In this document: piece after piece, positions 22,280 to 33,734 of the stretch | How positions within the stretch are numbered: the first letter of the stretch is position 1 | How the letters are laid out: every line of letters starts with the position of its first letter | From: Inia geoffrensis | Taxonomy: Eukaryota > Chordata > Mammalia > Artiodactyla > Iniidae | Assembly: GCA_036417435.1 (NCBI GenBank) | Contig: CM070902.1 | Location: 134,033,886-134,097,885, forward strand | Direction: 5' to 3' | DNA length: 64,000 bases | Notes under the pieces: generated by a model | What the model was told of the DNA's origin: nothing | The model's input: only the letters and a program-made list of their open reading frames with translations | Database searches by the model: none | Position numbers and translations under genes: made by a program

Positions 22280-24690
22280 TGAACCCTGGAGACTATTTTT
22301 CTATTATCCAAATCAACATATAAATTATCTTAACTAAAATAACACTGCATTCTGCATATATTATTTTAATCACAATCATAAAGGATGTCACTTCGCAGAC
22401 ATTTTTGAATTACTTCATTTCACAGGTAAATGTTTCTTAAAATTTATTTTTTTACTTTTAAGTCAGAAAAAAATTAAGCTATACTCATTATTTCCTTTTT
22501 ATTTACAAAAGCAAAGAGTATAGAGATTTTAAATTTTGAATCAAATGGTCCAGAAAAAAATATATTATGCCAATTATTAAAGGAAAATTTGCTGCTTTGA
22601 CAAACTGAATTACAGCTTCAGTAGTTCCTACTCCGTAAAGGTACACGCAACTTCCAAGAATTTACTACTGTGACTTACAAAAAAATGTGTTTCTTAGCAT
22701 TAGCATGTTTAGATACAATTGTTATTTGTTATCAGAATCTGCTTGTTAAATACTACTGTCATTTCCCTGGTCTAAAAACAACATTTTCACTGCACTGTAT
22801 ATTTTGAAAGATGTTTCTATTTTAGAGTCTGCTTTATTGAGAAAGCATTCTACTGAAGCTTCACTACCAATAATCATTTCCTTGTTTGAACTGGACCACT
22901 TAATTTATTAGTCACAATAGTTTAAAGGTCTAGTATCAACAGTTTAAAAAAAAAAAAAGGACTTGAAGTTTACCTAAATATGTGAATTGCATTTGCAAAC
23001 TCTTAAGAGGAGCCCCTATTATTATTTTTACTTGAGAATGTCATAGAAGTCACAGGGTTGTACTCAGATAACAGATGATAATTACTCGAATAAAAACATG
23101 AAGCCTACTAAAAAATTAATTTACCAATAATTTGTTTCCAAGTATCAAAAGATGAGATATTTCCCACTCAATATATGAAATAAAGCAAAAAACACAAAGC
23201 TAAATAATAATTCTTACTTCAGGGAGAGCCATGCTGGTCAGGCATAATCCCTCTGAGTACAGCACATTGCTAATCTTTACATAAGAGCTTGTGAGGAAGT
23301 GTGGCGTTCAGTGGCTGGTGGACTTGCAGAGGCTTGCAAAATCTTGTTCACTAAGGGAAGTTGTTGTTGATTTATTACACTGACTTAAAATGAATGCTAA
23401 AGAAGTGTCATTTATTGAGTAAGCAGATTTGAAATTGGTTCTGATGACTAACTGTTACCATGGATATACAAGGATCAGTTTTCTCTTTGGAGTTTGCAAA
23501 GAGAAACTTTTATTTTTACAAAATAAAATAAGTACATAAAATAAGTACATTTTATTTTTACAAAATAAGTACATAAACCAACATATGCTATATATACTAA
23601 GGATATATACTACTCATGTGGTTTTATAACATTTCAAGAAATTTCAATTAAAAAACAAACACTGTCAGTGTTAAGGATAAACACCATCTGTCTTATATTA
23701 ATCATTCCATCAGTGATCACATGTTATATTGCAGGTTCTGGAAATTCAAAGATGACTATGAAAAGCAACAACAAAGTGCTTTACTGCAGTACTAGCAGTA
23801 CTATTTAAAATGGATCTGGTTCACAAACGTTTTTTTTAAACAGGTCTGCAGTGAGGCAGTACACAAATGGAGTGTCTAGAAACTCTGACAGCAAAGTTAT
23901 ATTTGAAAGCAATTTTAGGTCTGTTGAATTTCATAAAAAATTGAAGTTTGAATTTTGTGTGTCCTTTTTTTCATTTCACTTTTCCAGTAATTAATTTATT
24001 TTTGTTGTCTTCACCAAAGTATTAGTTCACAAACTAGTTTTTCACTACAGCGTCTGAAAAGCACTACTTTATGGGACTCAAGAAAGGTAGGTAGTCACAA
24101 TAGGTGAGGCTGTATTATGTTTCGCTACTAAGATACATGCAAAAATAACATTACACACCAAGAAAGTACCCACATTAAAATTTGAAGAATGGTGTTGTTA
24201 GTGGCCTAGACGAAAATCCCTCAGAAGATGATACAGCACACTTAAGAAAGGCTGCATCATCAATCCTCTAGATGGATGAGATTATAATGAATGGAAAAAC
24301 AAGTGACTCATTAAAATGCTTCAAGAGTCAGGTCCTAAATGTGAAGAAATTTAGGAATACCTTAACCCATCTATCGCTTGTATTTTTCTTTTTTTTAAAA
24401 AAAAATGTATGCAAAAGCATAATCTAATTTTTTTAAGTAATCTGTCCCCCCAAAAGATGAATAAGACATGACATAATTCCCAACATTAAGGAGCTTGAAT
24501 CATCTAGACGGGACACAAACAGGTGATAATAATAATGTGGTAAAGGCAATAATGTGGTAAAGGTAGAGAAATATGCCAGATAATATGGGAGAGCCTAAAC
24601 TAGCCTTCGTGATCAAGAGGGCTCCCCATTGAATGCAATAGCTCACACGTACTCAAAGTTCCCATTACACTTTATCCAACTATAACCAAG
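22280..24690. other. KLHL8 intron 1, mostly unique DNA
   Basis: No repeat or exon recognised over most of this stretch. A local duplication of a 'tttatttttacaaaataa' unit with 'gtacataaa' lies at about 23508-23577. Weak ancient-repeat text ('taatgtggtaaaggcaataa') occurs near 24530. Confidence 0.45.
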
Positions 24691-24699
24691 TTTCATATA

Positions 24700-24905
24700 C
24701 TCTGCCCCCTAAATTTTTCTCATATTGTTGGCCTTGCTTCTCCAGCCACACCACTTTAGTCACAGGCCCCATCATCTCACAGTTATTATTATAGCCTCCC
24801 CACAGCCTCTTCTCTCCCCAATACATCCTTCTTACTGCTGCCAGTTATCATTCCCAAATTCAAATCTGATCATATCACCTCAATGCTTAAAAACTTCCAT
24901 GGATA
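24700..24905 (+). repeat. L2 LINE fragment
   Basis: The text 'ctgatcatatcacctcaatg' and 'cttaaaaacttccatgg' is typical L2 ORF2-to-3' sequence, preceded by C-rich L2-like text. Confidence 0.7.
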
Positions 24906-25319
24906 ATGTAACGGTAAGTAGAAGAAACTAGGTACAAACTGTATGATCTGTATTTTATAGATGTATATGTGATAGGTTTCTAACTTGAACTGCTGTTTAC
25001 AATCAATTAATGAAACAATTCCAAAGCCTCTATTTTTTACAGAGAAATTCGTGAAGGAAAATAAGGAAATATAAGTTTAAAGCTGGCTGCAGAACTTTAA
25101 GGCATGGGCTATACAAGGCATAATCCCAAAGCTCTTCAAATTCTAAGAAAGAAAGAGAAATGACTAAATGTTTACTCTTATTATAGCTAGCATTCTGTTT
25201 TAACTAGGTTAAATATTCCTATATATTATAAACATTTTATAATACTTTAAAGTCCCTTAGATAATGATTATATGGTACACTTTTGATTTTATAGGACTTA
25301 AGAAGTAGCATGGTATAGG

Positions 25320-25432
25320 AGAAAAAACAGTGAGTTAGGTATCAGGAGAATTGGATTTTAACTAACTGCATTATTGGGAAGTTACCTAATCTCTCATGTC
25401 TCAGTTTCTTCATTTATAAAAAAACAGCATTG
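25320..25432 (+). repeat. MIR fragment
   Basis: Core text 'gggaagttacctaatctctc' and 'ctcagtttcttcatttataa'. Confidence 0.75.
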
Positions 25433-25440
25433 GCCTAGGT

Positions 25441-25650
25441 CAGGGGTCAACAATCTTCTTCTGTAAAGGGCCAGACAGTAAATATTTCAGGCTTTATGTG
25501 TCATTGAGACTGTCACAACTACTCAACTATGCCATTGTGGTAGGAAAGCACCCATAGATAATAAAGTAATGAGTGTGGTTGTGTTCCAATAAAACTTTAC
25601 AAAACCAGAAGCAAGCTGGGTTTGGCCTACAAGACCATAGATCTGGGAAA
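25441..25650 (+). mobile_element. MER1-type hAT DNA transposon remnant
   Basis: It begins 'caggggtcaacaatcttctt' and 'ctgtaaagggccagacagta', continues 'cacaactactcaactatgcc' and 'tgttccaataaaactttac'. It abuts MER2 at 25655. Confidence 0.85.
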
Positions 25651-25654
25651 TTGC

Positions 25655-25982
25655 TGTTTAGTCTTCCCTTGATATCCTGGGGGATTAGTTCCAGGACACG
25701 GCCCTTTGTACCAAAATGCAATGATGCTCAAGTCCCTTATATAAAATGGCATGGTATTTGCATATAACCTATGTACATCCTCCTCTCATATACTTTAAAT
25801 CCTCTCTGGATTAATTATAATACCTAATACAATGTAAATGCTATGTAAATAGTTGCCAGTGCACAGCTAATTCAAGTTTTGCTTTTTGAAACTTTCTGGA
25901 ATTTTTTTCTTGAATATTTTCGATCTGAGTTTCCTTGAATCTGCATATATGGAATCTGCAGATACAGAGGGCCTACTGTACT
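25655..25982. mobile_element. MER2 (Tigger-related) DNA transposon, near complete
   Basis: Near full length: left end 'tagtcttcccttgatatcct', then 'tgatgctcaagtcccttata', 'aatacctaatacaatgtaaa', 'ttgaatattttcgatctgag' and right end 'cagagggcctactgtac'. No transposase is encoded. Confidence 0.92.
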
Positions 25983-26084
25983 TCTAGTTCTAAGCTATGA
26001 GAGTACTTTTTTCCTATTTAAGATTATTTAAGCTGCTGCCTTTCTTTTTAGAGAAATCTATAGTCATATCTAACACAAGCCACA

Positions 26085-26880
26085 TAAACTAGTGGTTAAT
26101 AGCAGACTTTAGAGCCAGTTTTGAGATTCCCTACTAGTTGTGTAACCTTGGGCAAGTCACTTAAAATCACTCTGAGCCTCAGCTTTCTGTAAGACTGTTG
26201 GGAAGGATAAATGAAGTAGTATAAGTAAAGTACTTAGCCCTGTGTCTAGTTCACAGCAAGCATTCAATAAATGGACATTATTACTTTGACAAATTATGTG
26301 ATCCTCAGCCCTTGGTGAGGAACATGATCCTCCAAACAACATTTTTTCCAGCAAAGAAAGAAAATATGCTATATAATGGTCTACATTCAGATTCATCTTT
26401 CACTATAGCAAAAGATGAGAACTGGCTATATTACTCTAAGTCTTTCTTTTAAAAAAAATAAACAGTCAGCATTAGTTGAGTGCTTACTATCTACTTTGTA
26501 TGTATGACTGTATGACTTTGGTTAAGTTATATAACCTTTTATCAGCCTCAGTTTCTTTACCTGTAAAAATGAGGAAAGTTACAGTACAAACTTCATAATT
26601 CATAAAACTGTTATAAGGACTGAGTTAATAAACTGTCTGGCACAAAAGTTATACAAGTAACTGCTATTATTTGAGTTAGATATTTCACATTTATTCATTC
26701 CACTCCTCAGGACAACTCATAGAGGTATTATTCCTATATTTGCAGTTGTAGACAATAAGGCTCACAGAAGTTAAGAAACCTACCCAAGGTCACACAGCTG
26801 TAAGTGGCAATGCCCAAGACTCAACACAGGCTTGCATAACTATACAGCCAAAACTCTTAACACTAGGCCAAAGATGGCAT
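26085..26880. repeat. Three MIR copies in a row
   Basis: Plus strand at 26085-26280 ('gtaaccttgggcaagtcact' through 'gcattcaataaatgg'). Plus strand at about 26480-26665 ('ctcagtttctttacctgtaa'). Minus strand at about 26690-26875 ('cccaaggtcacacagctgta'). The neighbouring opposite orientations allow partial pairing. Confidence 0.8.
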
Positions 26881-27039
26881 TAACTGTCTTTGTACAGGGA
26901 GTGTAACTACATCTTTGTATGGTATGTATAGATTTTAAGAACTAAAATATGGATGTTAATAATATTCTCCCCATACAGAAAATGTTTTTAAATTTTTTTT
27001 AAAGTTCAAGAGTAAGAGAACACACATAAAATCACAGAT

Positions 27040-27144
27040 TTTTAAAAAAATTGAAGTATAGTTGATTTACAATGTTGTGTTTGTTTCAGGTGAACAGCAA
27101 AGTGATTCACTTATACGTATTTTTTTCTCAGATTCTTTTCCCTT
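27040..27144 (-). mobile_element. 5'-truncated cetartiodactyl L1 3' end (about 105 bp)
   Basis: In reverse it ends with 'tgtaaatcaactatacttca' and an A-rich tail. Flanked by ataaaatcac at 27026-27035 and 27145-27154, so it is a genuine but heavily truncated insertion. Confidence 0.85.
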
Positions 27145-27535
27145 ATAAAATCACTGATCTTAACATGACAGTATTTCCATAGATAAAATTTTTGCTAAAA
27201 TGATTCCTGTTTTCTGTATCCAATTAATTTAACTCAAACTTTCATTGTTAAAGAAATACGCAATCCTCTGCATTAAAATAACTAAAGATGCAACACAGTG
27301 ACTTTCATATATATGTGTGTATACAGATATACGCACACTATGCAAATGCTGACATTCATCTCTAACTGATCTTTAAGATCCATATAGACCTCTCAGACTA
27401 CTTTTATAAAGTGCAAATCTAGAGAGCCGAACATAGTTCTGCTACTTTATAAATCCCCGAGCATTTATTTAGAACCTTGAACTTTGAAAAGCATTCAGCT
27501 ATTAAATGAAAACACCAATATCAAAGGGGAAAAGA

Positions 27536-27750
27536 GGGGCTTCCCAGGTGACGCAGTGGTTGAGAGTCCGCCTGCCGATGCAGGGGACATGGGTTCGTGC
27601 CCCAGCCCGGGAAGATCCCACATGCCGTGCAGCGGCTAGGCCTGTGAGCCATGGCCGCTAAGCCTGCGCGTCCGGAGCCTGTGCTCCGCAACGGGAGAGG
27701 CCACAGCAGTGAGAGGCCCACGTACAGCAAAAAAATAAAATTAAATTAAA
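27536..27750 (+). repeat. CHR-2-type SINE (short class)
   Basis: Head 'ggggcttcccaggtgacgca', body 'agccatggccgctaagcctg', end 'cccacgtacagc' plus A-rich tail. The duplication aaaggggaaaaga is at 27523-27535 and, with one extra G, at about 27752-27765. Confidence 0.93.
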
Positions 27751-27792
27751 AAAAGGGGGAAAAGAAAAAAAAAAAAAAAACTCAAAAAACAG

Positions 27793-28104
27793 GGGGACTT
27801 CCCTGGTGGTCCAGTGGTAAAGAACCCGCCTTCCAAAGCAAGGGACGTGGGTTCGATCCCTGGTCAGGGAACTAAGATCCCACATGCCACGGGGCAACTA
27901 AGCCCGCAGGCCACAACTGCTGAGTTCACGCACCTCAATGACAGAGCCCACCTGCCGCAAACTACAAAGCCCACGCGCCCTGCAGTCCGCACACCACAAC
28001 TACAGAAGAGAAAACCCGCACTCCTCAACGAACATCCTGCGTGCCTCAACAAAGACCCGACGCAGCCAAATAAACAAATTAATTAATTAATAATTTTAAA
28101 AAAA
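27793..28104 (+). repeat. CHR-type SINE (long class, diverged)
   Basis: Head 'gggacttccctggtggtcca', B box 'ggttcgatccctgg', end 'gacgcagccaaataaacaaa'. Its body differs from the other long copies ('ctcaatgacagagcccacct'), so it is probably an older subtype. Confidence 0.88.
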
Positions 28105-28109
28105 GACAT

Positions 28110-30075
28110 TACTCCACTGGATACACTCATTCATAAGTTTGTATACCATCACCTCATACACCTCATACTCTTCAGACCTTGTGACTGCTACTGGTAACCG
28201 ACCCAGAAACAAGTTGGCTTCACACTGTAAAGCCTTATAGCCCAGCAATCTATCACTAACAAAGAAAATAGGGCAGTTTGATATAGCTTATTTCCAAACT
28301 CTATTACAGGAATGAACTCAAACTTAGAACACTAACCTACTTCTGAAATTCCCAAAATGCAAATAAGATTAATTTTAAATGTCATAGTTAAAATCACAAA
28401 TTAAAATTTAATCTACATAAGCTGACCATAAATTTCACATTCTTTCCAAACTAGCAATGCTGAATGTTAAAATGATCATCAATCAGAATTCAATATAACT
28501 TCACATTCCGTGTTATATAAGAAGAAATATTACAACATAAATATACTATGTAAGTATCATCATCTAGTTTGGAAGAGAAAATACTTAGTTTTCTTTAGCA
28601 TCTGGTGTTTTGTTGAGAAAAGAAAAAAAGTCCAAATTTTAGAATAAACAAACCAAATTATCTTTTAGCATTTCAAAATCATATTCTAACATGCTGGATT
28701 GTAACAGGGTGACATTCTTTGCCATGCATTTTAATGCCCATCAAGCCTGGAGGGGTAGGAGGAGGAATGGACATTATCTGCCTAACAATAATGGATCCAT
28801 CAGTGGTGTGCGCTCCAGGAATAAGCAGCAGCACTCTTATTGGTATGAACATATCAAAAATATCAATCTCTATTTCTAGAAGAAAAACAGGCATTCACGG
28901 TGCTTCAAAAATTATCTGTATACACATACACAAACACAAAATTCTGTTCATTTTCCTTTATCAAAAACATAATCTTAAAAATAATCTGCAAAATATCTAG
29001 TAAAGAAACCTTAGATAACTGAAGCTAATGCTTCGGTTCAGTTAAAAAGGGTCGTGAACTCCTTTTAAACATACATTGAAAGCTGTGGGTCTTCTCCCCA
29101 GAAAAACACAAATTTACACAGAATTCAGACTCTTGGAAGACCATTTATGGACACATCCATAGATCCAGGTTAAGAACCACAGAGTAGAAATTTTCTCAAG
29201 GTCCCTTTGACCCTCTTCCATAATTTTACCTCTGACTCACAAGAACCAACTAAATTATTCATAACCAGACAATGAACTCTCTTGTAGAGCCAACCCTTAA
29301 AAAAAGATGTTTTTTAAGGTACTTACATAAGCAGTATTCAACAGAAAATAAACTACACTGGCAAGATTTTGAAATAGAGCATGTGACTAATGATACTGAT
29401 AAATATGATAGTGCATTACAGTTTATAAAATGACTTCACATTATAAAAATGAATATTTTAACCCCCTTTTACAGCTAAGGAAATAGAGGTTCAGAAAATA
29501 ACTTTACAGAGTCACAGAGCCAACAACTGAACAGCTGGTATTGTAATCCAGAGTTGCCTAGTTCCAGAACTGAGCTCAATATGTTATTATATCCTGATGC
29601 TCCCACAAGAGCCCCTCACACAAAGAAAATAGGTTTTTTTTTAAAAAGCCTAATGGGTCACATTTTAGTGCAGTTGTACCTTGAATACTGACATCAATTT
29701 TTTTTTTTTTAAGTATATTTCAAATGTTCCATTTCCTCTTGCTTCATTGGTTTACATAAAACATGTTTTTCAGAAAAGTGAAGAAACTCTCAAGCTAATT
29801 GAGTTTCAGGACTGAAAAATATGACATTTTCTTATTCTAGGAAGCATTTCTTCTCCCTCAACTCTTTAGTTCTTAATACACAAAAATAAATGACTCTTTG
29901 TTGAAACTTCAAATATAAGAAACCAGTTTAAATATCCAATGTTTTAAAACACAAAAGCTATTTGAAATTAATTTTTAGGACGTTCAAAATAGCCCCTTTA
30001 ATCTTTTCAAAATGACAAACCCGTTTTCAGTTCTCTACAACTCTTAAAAGAGTTCTTGATTTTTTGAAAAGGGGT
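28110..30075. other. KLHL8 intron 1: mostly unique, one MIR, one open stretch
   Basis: A minus-strand MIR-like segment ('cagctaaggaaatagaggtt') lies at about 29410-29585. At 28679-28894 an unbroken minus-strand frame follows a 'tttttcttctag' acceptor-like site; its content is described under findings. Nothing else is recognised. Confidence 0.5.
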
Positions 30076-30079
30076 CATT

Positions 30080-30335
30080 TGTCTAATCCCACAGAATGTA
30101 CAACACCAAGAGTGAACCTTCATGTAAACTCTGGACTTTGGGTGATGATCTATCAATGCAGGTTCATCGAGTGTAACAAATGTACCATTCTGGTGTGGGG
30201 ATTTTGTTAGGGGAGACTGCGCATACATGGGGCAAGGCAGGGGGCATATGAGGGCAGAGGGTATATGAAATCTGTACCTCCCACTTAAATTTGCTATGAA
30301 CCTAAAACTGCTCTAAATATAAACTATTTTGATAA
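30080..30335 (+). mobile_element. Old L1 3' UTR fragment
   Basis: The text 'cagaatgtacaacaccaaga', 'gactttgggtgatgatctat', 'gtgtaacaaatgtaccattc' and 'aacctaaaactgctctaaa' is the L1M 3' UTR end. 5'-truncated. Confidence 0.85.
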
Positions 30336-31329
30336 AGGGTGGGGGGGTCTAATTTATCTACCTCACTTTCTTCTTAACAAATGAGGAAATAGTATTTTTT
30401 AAAATTGCCCTCACTGGCTGTGAATTAAATTTCCTGCCAGGATACAGAATGTGCAATTATTACAGAATATATTACCATCTTAGAAAATAATAGTAATCTT
30501 ATCAAATGCTGAAAGAATTAACAGCTTTAACTGTTAACATGATGAAGCTAAATGCAATAGAGTATGGTATCCTAAGATTTCTTTTGATATTTATGTTCAT
30601 ACTCTTCGTATCTTAAGGGTGATATACAAAGTGACTGAAAGTTTGAAGTAGGTCATGGGTTGACTGACAAACTAAAGTGGGTGCCCCTAGGAAGGAGGAG
30701 GAAAAGCAGCAGCCAATGAAAAAAGCCACCGCCGAGTAGAGAGATCCTCTGCTTACCCAAGTCTACCCTCTGGCAGGATCAAGACTCGAGGGAGGATTTC
30801 CTCATAGAACGAAAATGAAGAACATCAAGAGTCGAGCAAGTATCAACCTACACAGGAAAAAAAACAATGAAAGAAAACAAAGAAAATAAAACGTGCAACG
30901 AGCAGATAAAATACCTGTGTTGGTTACCAGTTTCTTTCAAGAACTTTTTCCCAAAGAATCCTCCCAAAGTGGTAACATAAGCGTAAGGTAAAGGCCCAAA
31001 CGTAGCTATGCTATTAATGCAGATGAGAAGGAATACTGAGAAAAGTTCAATTTTCTACAAAAAGTCATCCGATCCAACACTGCCAAGTTCGAAAACATAT
31101 AAAAAACTTTTCAAACTCAAGCACCCAAACGCTAGGACGTGCGAATCCAGTAAAGGACCAGCCCCGGGCTAGAAAACTCGAGCGAAGTAGATAAATCGCC
31201 TCCCGCAAGAAACCAGCAAGCTAAGCCCAGAACTGAGAGAAAGGAGGGGAGAGCAGGCATCCACGACTGTAAAACAACTCCATTGAGCAGCTGCGTGTTT
31301 TTGAAAGAGGCTGCAGTTTCTGGTGTCAC

Positions 31330-32390
31330 ACCGGGAGGCACTCTTCGATCCGGTCTCCACCCCCGCGGATGGTCCACCGGGCGCTGGCTGCAAGCCCCCA
31401 GCACCAGGCAGTCCGATCCTCAGCGAGCCCCGCGGACCGGCCAGTCCCGACGGGCCACGAACCCCTCAGGCGGGCCAGTCCCAGAGGGGCGGGTAACCCT
31501 CCGGGAGGGCAGCAAGCCCCCAGAGCGAGCATCCCAGACAGCAGTTAACCCCCGGCGGGTCGCGCGTCCGGCGCCGCAGGGCCCGGAGTCAGCCTGCCTG
31601 CCCCACCCCCACAGGCCGCCGGTCCCAGGGGGTGTAGAGCCGCCCTCCCCGGACCCCGAACCCGTGCCCGCCGCACCGCACTGCTCATGCCCGGGACCCC
31701 CGAGAACCACCTGCTTGCCCCTCTCTTCTTCGAAAGACCCAGAGGAGCGAGCCAGGGGGCCGCTGGCAAGGCTGACAGAGCCAGAGGCTGGGGTTTCCCT
31801 CGGGGAACGCTACCCCGTGGGAGCCACAGAAACCGTGCAGCGGTTTAATGGGCCCAAACCCTCTCAGCTGTGGAGTTTGGGTTACTGCGCGCAGGGTTGG
31901 AGTTTCCCCGCACTGCAGGCACGAGCCCGGGCGGCGCTACGATTTGGGGTGAAGAAGGACTTGGCAGGAGGGGACAGCACCGCACAAAGGAAGAGGGGAG
32001 TGAGGGGGAACGCGCGTCCGGTTACCTCAGTCCTCGGCTCGTCCCTCCGCTTGATTCCTCCCGGCCGCGCCAAGGATGCAGCCACGCTACCACGTTCCCG
32101 CAGCCCCGAGCGGCGCCTTACTAGCCCCGCGCGAGAACCCGACGGACGCGCGCTCGGTTGCGCGGCCTCGCCGAGCCCAGCCGGTGCCTGGCGTCCTCTC
32201 TCCCGCGCCTGCGCACAGCACTCTGGGAAGTGTGGTTTCCAATTACCTCCTCCGGGGGTCCGCCTCCGCCCCACGTGCTCTCCGAGCCCAGCTCCGCTTG
32301 GGTAGCTGGAGTTTTCACCCGACTGGGAGCGTTATCCTGCCGGATGCTGACAGGCCAGGGCCTAGCGGACGTCCCCCCAGACACATTTTT
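31330..32390 (-). promoter_or_regulatory. KLHL8: CpG island, KLHL8 promoter region
   Basis: This is the only long GC-rich, CpG-dense stretch in an otherwise AT-rich window. It sits about 23 kb upstream of the first coding exon of KLHL8 on its own strand, where the housekeeping-type promoter is expected. Motifs seen: an NRF1-like 'gcgcctgcgcac' at 32205-32216; a 'gcactctgggaagtgtggtt' block at 32218-32237 that on the minus strand resembles the ZNF143 site (core TTCCCAGAGTGC); and an E-box CACGTG at 32272-32277. No obvious TATA box lies on the minus strand. The clustering of these three motifs within about 75 bp suggests the main start region is near 32150-32280. The assignment to KLHL8 rests on position and strand; initiation sites are inferred. 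Confidence 0.85.
32026..32210 (-). other. KLHL8: Putative non-coding exon 1 of KLHL8
   Basis: KLHL8 needs an upstream 5' UTR exon, because its first coding exon is preceded by a strong acceptor. Within the CpG island the minus strand offers a donor CTGAG|GTAAC with last exon base 32026. Alternatives are CTA|GTAAGG (last exon base 32122) and GGAG|GTAATT near 32246. The 5' boundary given here is a guess from the NRF1/ZNF143-like cluster. If 32026 is used, intron 1 is about 23.5 kb. Only RNA data can choose among the donors. Confidence 0.35.
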
Positions 32391-32399
32391 AGATAGGCC

Positions 32400-33345
32400 A
32401 CGGCATAAATACCTGTGGAGTTAGCCGTTTCTTCATTTCTGTGGCAGTACTATAAGTCCCCTCCTGATCATGGTGAGGGTTCTTAGGGTTTATGTCTCTA
32501 AAAAAAAAAAAAAAAGGAAAAAAAGGCTTCTACTTTATTACTGTCAGTTTCTCCACAGGCTCTACAAAGGATACATAAAACAGCTGGTGTTTATAAGCAC
32601 ATAACCACAGTTTATAAGCCCACAGAAGCCATTGATTGACCTAAGCACTCGCTGCTAACAACCATTGCAGGTAAAAATGATGTTGAAATAAACTGATTTT
32701 TCGATAAAGTCAATGAAATGTAGGAGGAGGGGGATAATGAGAGAGCAAAGAAAAAACCTTGAAGAAGGATATTCCCCGAAATGTGTCTTTTGTTAGAGCA
32801 ACCTCTAGCTTTCACAACCCTAGGAATCTGTTTCAGAATAAATTCAATCCTAGGTACATTTATAAATATTAACACATAGGTTTGGATTGATTTTGCTAGA
32901 AAAGAGTTTTTTTTTTTAACATTAGCATCTTATGTAAAAACCCCAAAATGACTTTGAATTTTCATTTCTAGGGGAAAAAAAATCACTTTTTTTTTTAAAT
33001 AGCAGAAATAGAAATAAATCTTAATACTTCAGAATATTTCTCTTCAGAACATTGTATTTTTCAAATTTAATGTAAATACATTTTGAAAAATAGAGCAAGA
33101 CCAGTTTTAGTGTACATACACACACACAAATTGTAAAATTTGTCTGGAAGCATGATGTAATACTGTATACTTAATAAGAACATGTTCTAATAGAATTTTT
33201 TTATAATCTGAACTTCTTTTTAATTGCATGTGCAGTATCTTCTAAAAAATGCTTATAGAACAGAACTGCTCTTTTCTCCTCTGCTAATTGACATATACCA
33301 AACTACTTGTAGTTACTAACAACATCAAAGAAATATACACAATAT
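32400..33345. other. Region upstream of the KLHL8 promoter, nothing recognised
   Basis: An A-run at 32500-32515 and a short (CA)n at about 33116-33127 are seen. On the plus strand 'atcatggtgagggtt' near 32467 is donor-like and could serve a divergent transcript, but no exon can be drawn. Confidence 0.4.
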
Positions 33346-33354
33346 TTCAATATT

Positions 33355-33560
33355 GTTACCATTTATTTTTTCAAAAATATTTAGTGAGCACCTACTATAT
33401 GCCAGACACTGAGTTAGGAACTGGGAAATACACAGTGAACAAAACCAAATAGTCCCTGCCCTAGTGGAGGAGACGGACTAAACAGATAATGAGAAATAAA
33501 AAGGTATGCAGAGGGTGGCAAGGGGAGTGGGGAGCATATAAGGTATACCAATATAGAGCT
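33355..33560 (+). repeat. Ancient interspersed repeat, family not named
   Basis: 'tagtgagcacctactatatg', 'ccagacactgagttaggaac' and 'cagtgaacaaaaccaaatag' follow a very common mammalian repeat motif. Related text occurs at about 44230-44550 and 55540-55610. Confidence 0.5.
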
Positions 33561-33734
33561 TTTCGTTGGGAGAGGGGAGTCAGGCAAAAATTCTGAAAGT
33601 TAAATGAAATTCTCAAACCAAATTAACTATAAATTGGGGGGGTGGGAATCCTTCCCTAAAATGTGATATATCCACAACAATGCTCTCAAATGATTATTTT
33701 TAAAAATAAAATCTTACAAAACAAGATACATCTT

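Noticed and set aside
28919..28985. The plus-strand continuation of the 28.7-29.0 kb open region as a separate gene
   Set aside because: It turns lysine- and isoleucine-rich over AT-rich DNA and has no start context.
31283..32305. A 340-codon plus-strand open frame across the CpG island
   Set aside because: Stops are scarce because the DNA is GC-rich. Frames on both strands are open, there is no domain-like pattern, and the composition (Pro, Arg, Ala, Gly) is that expected of translated CpG-island DNA.
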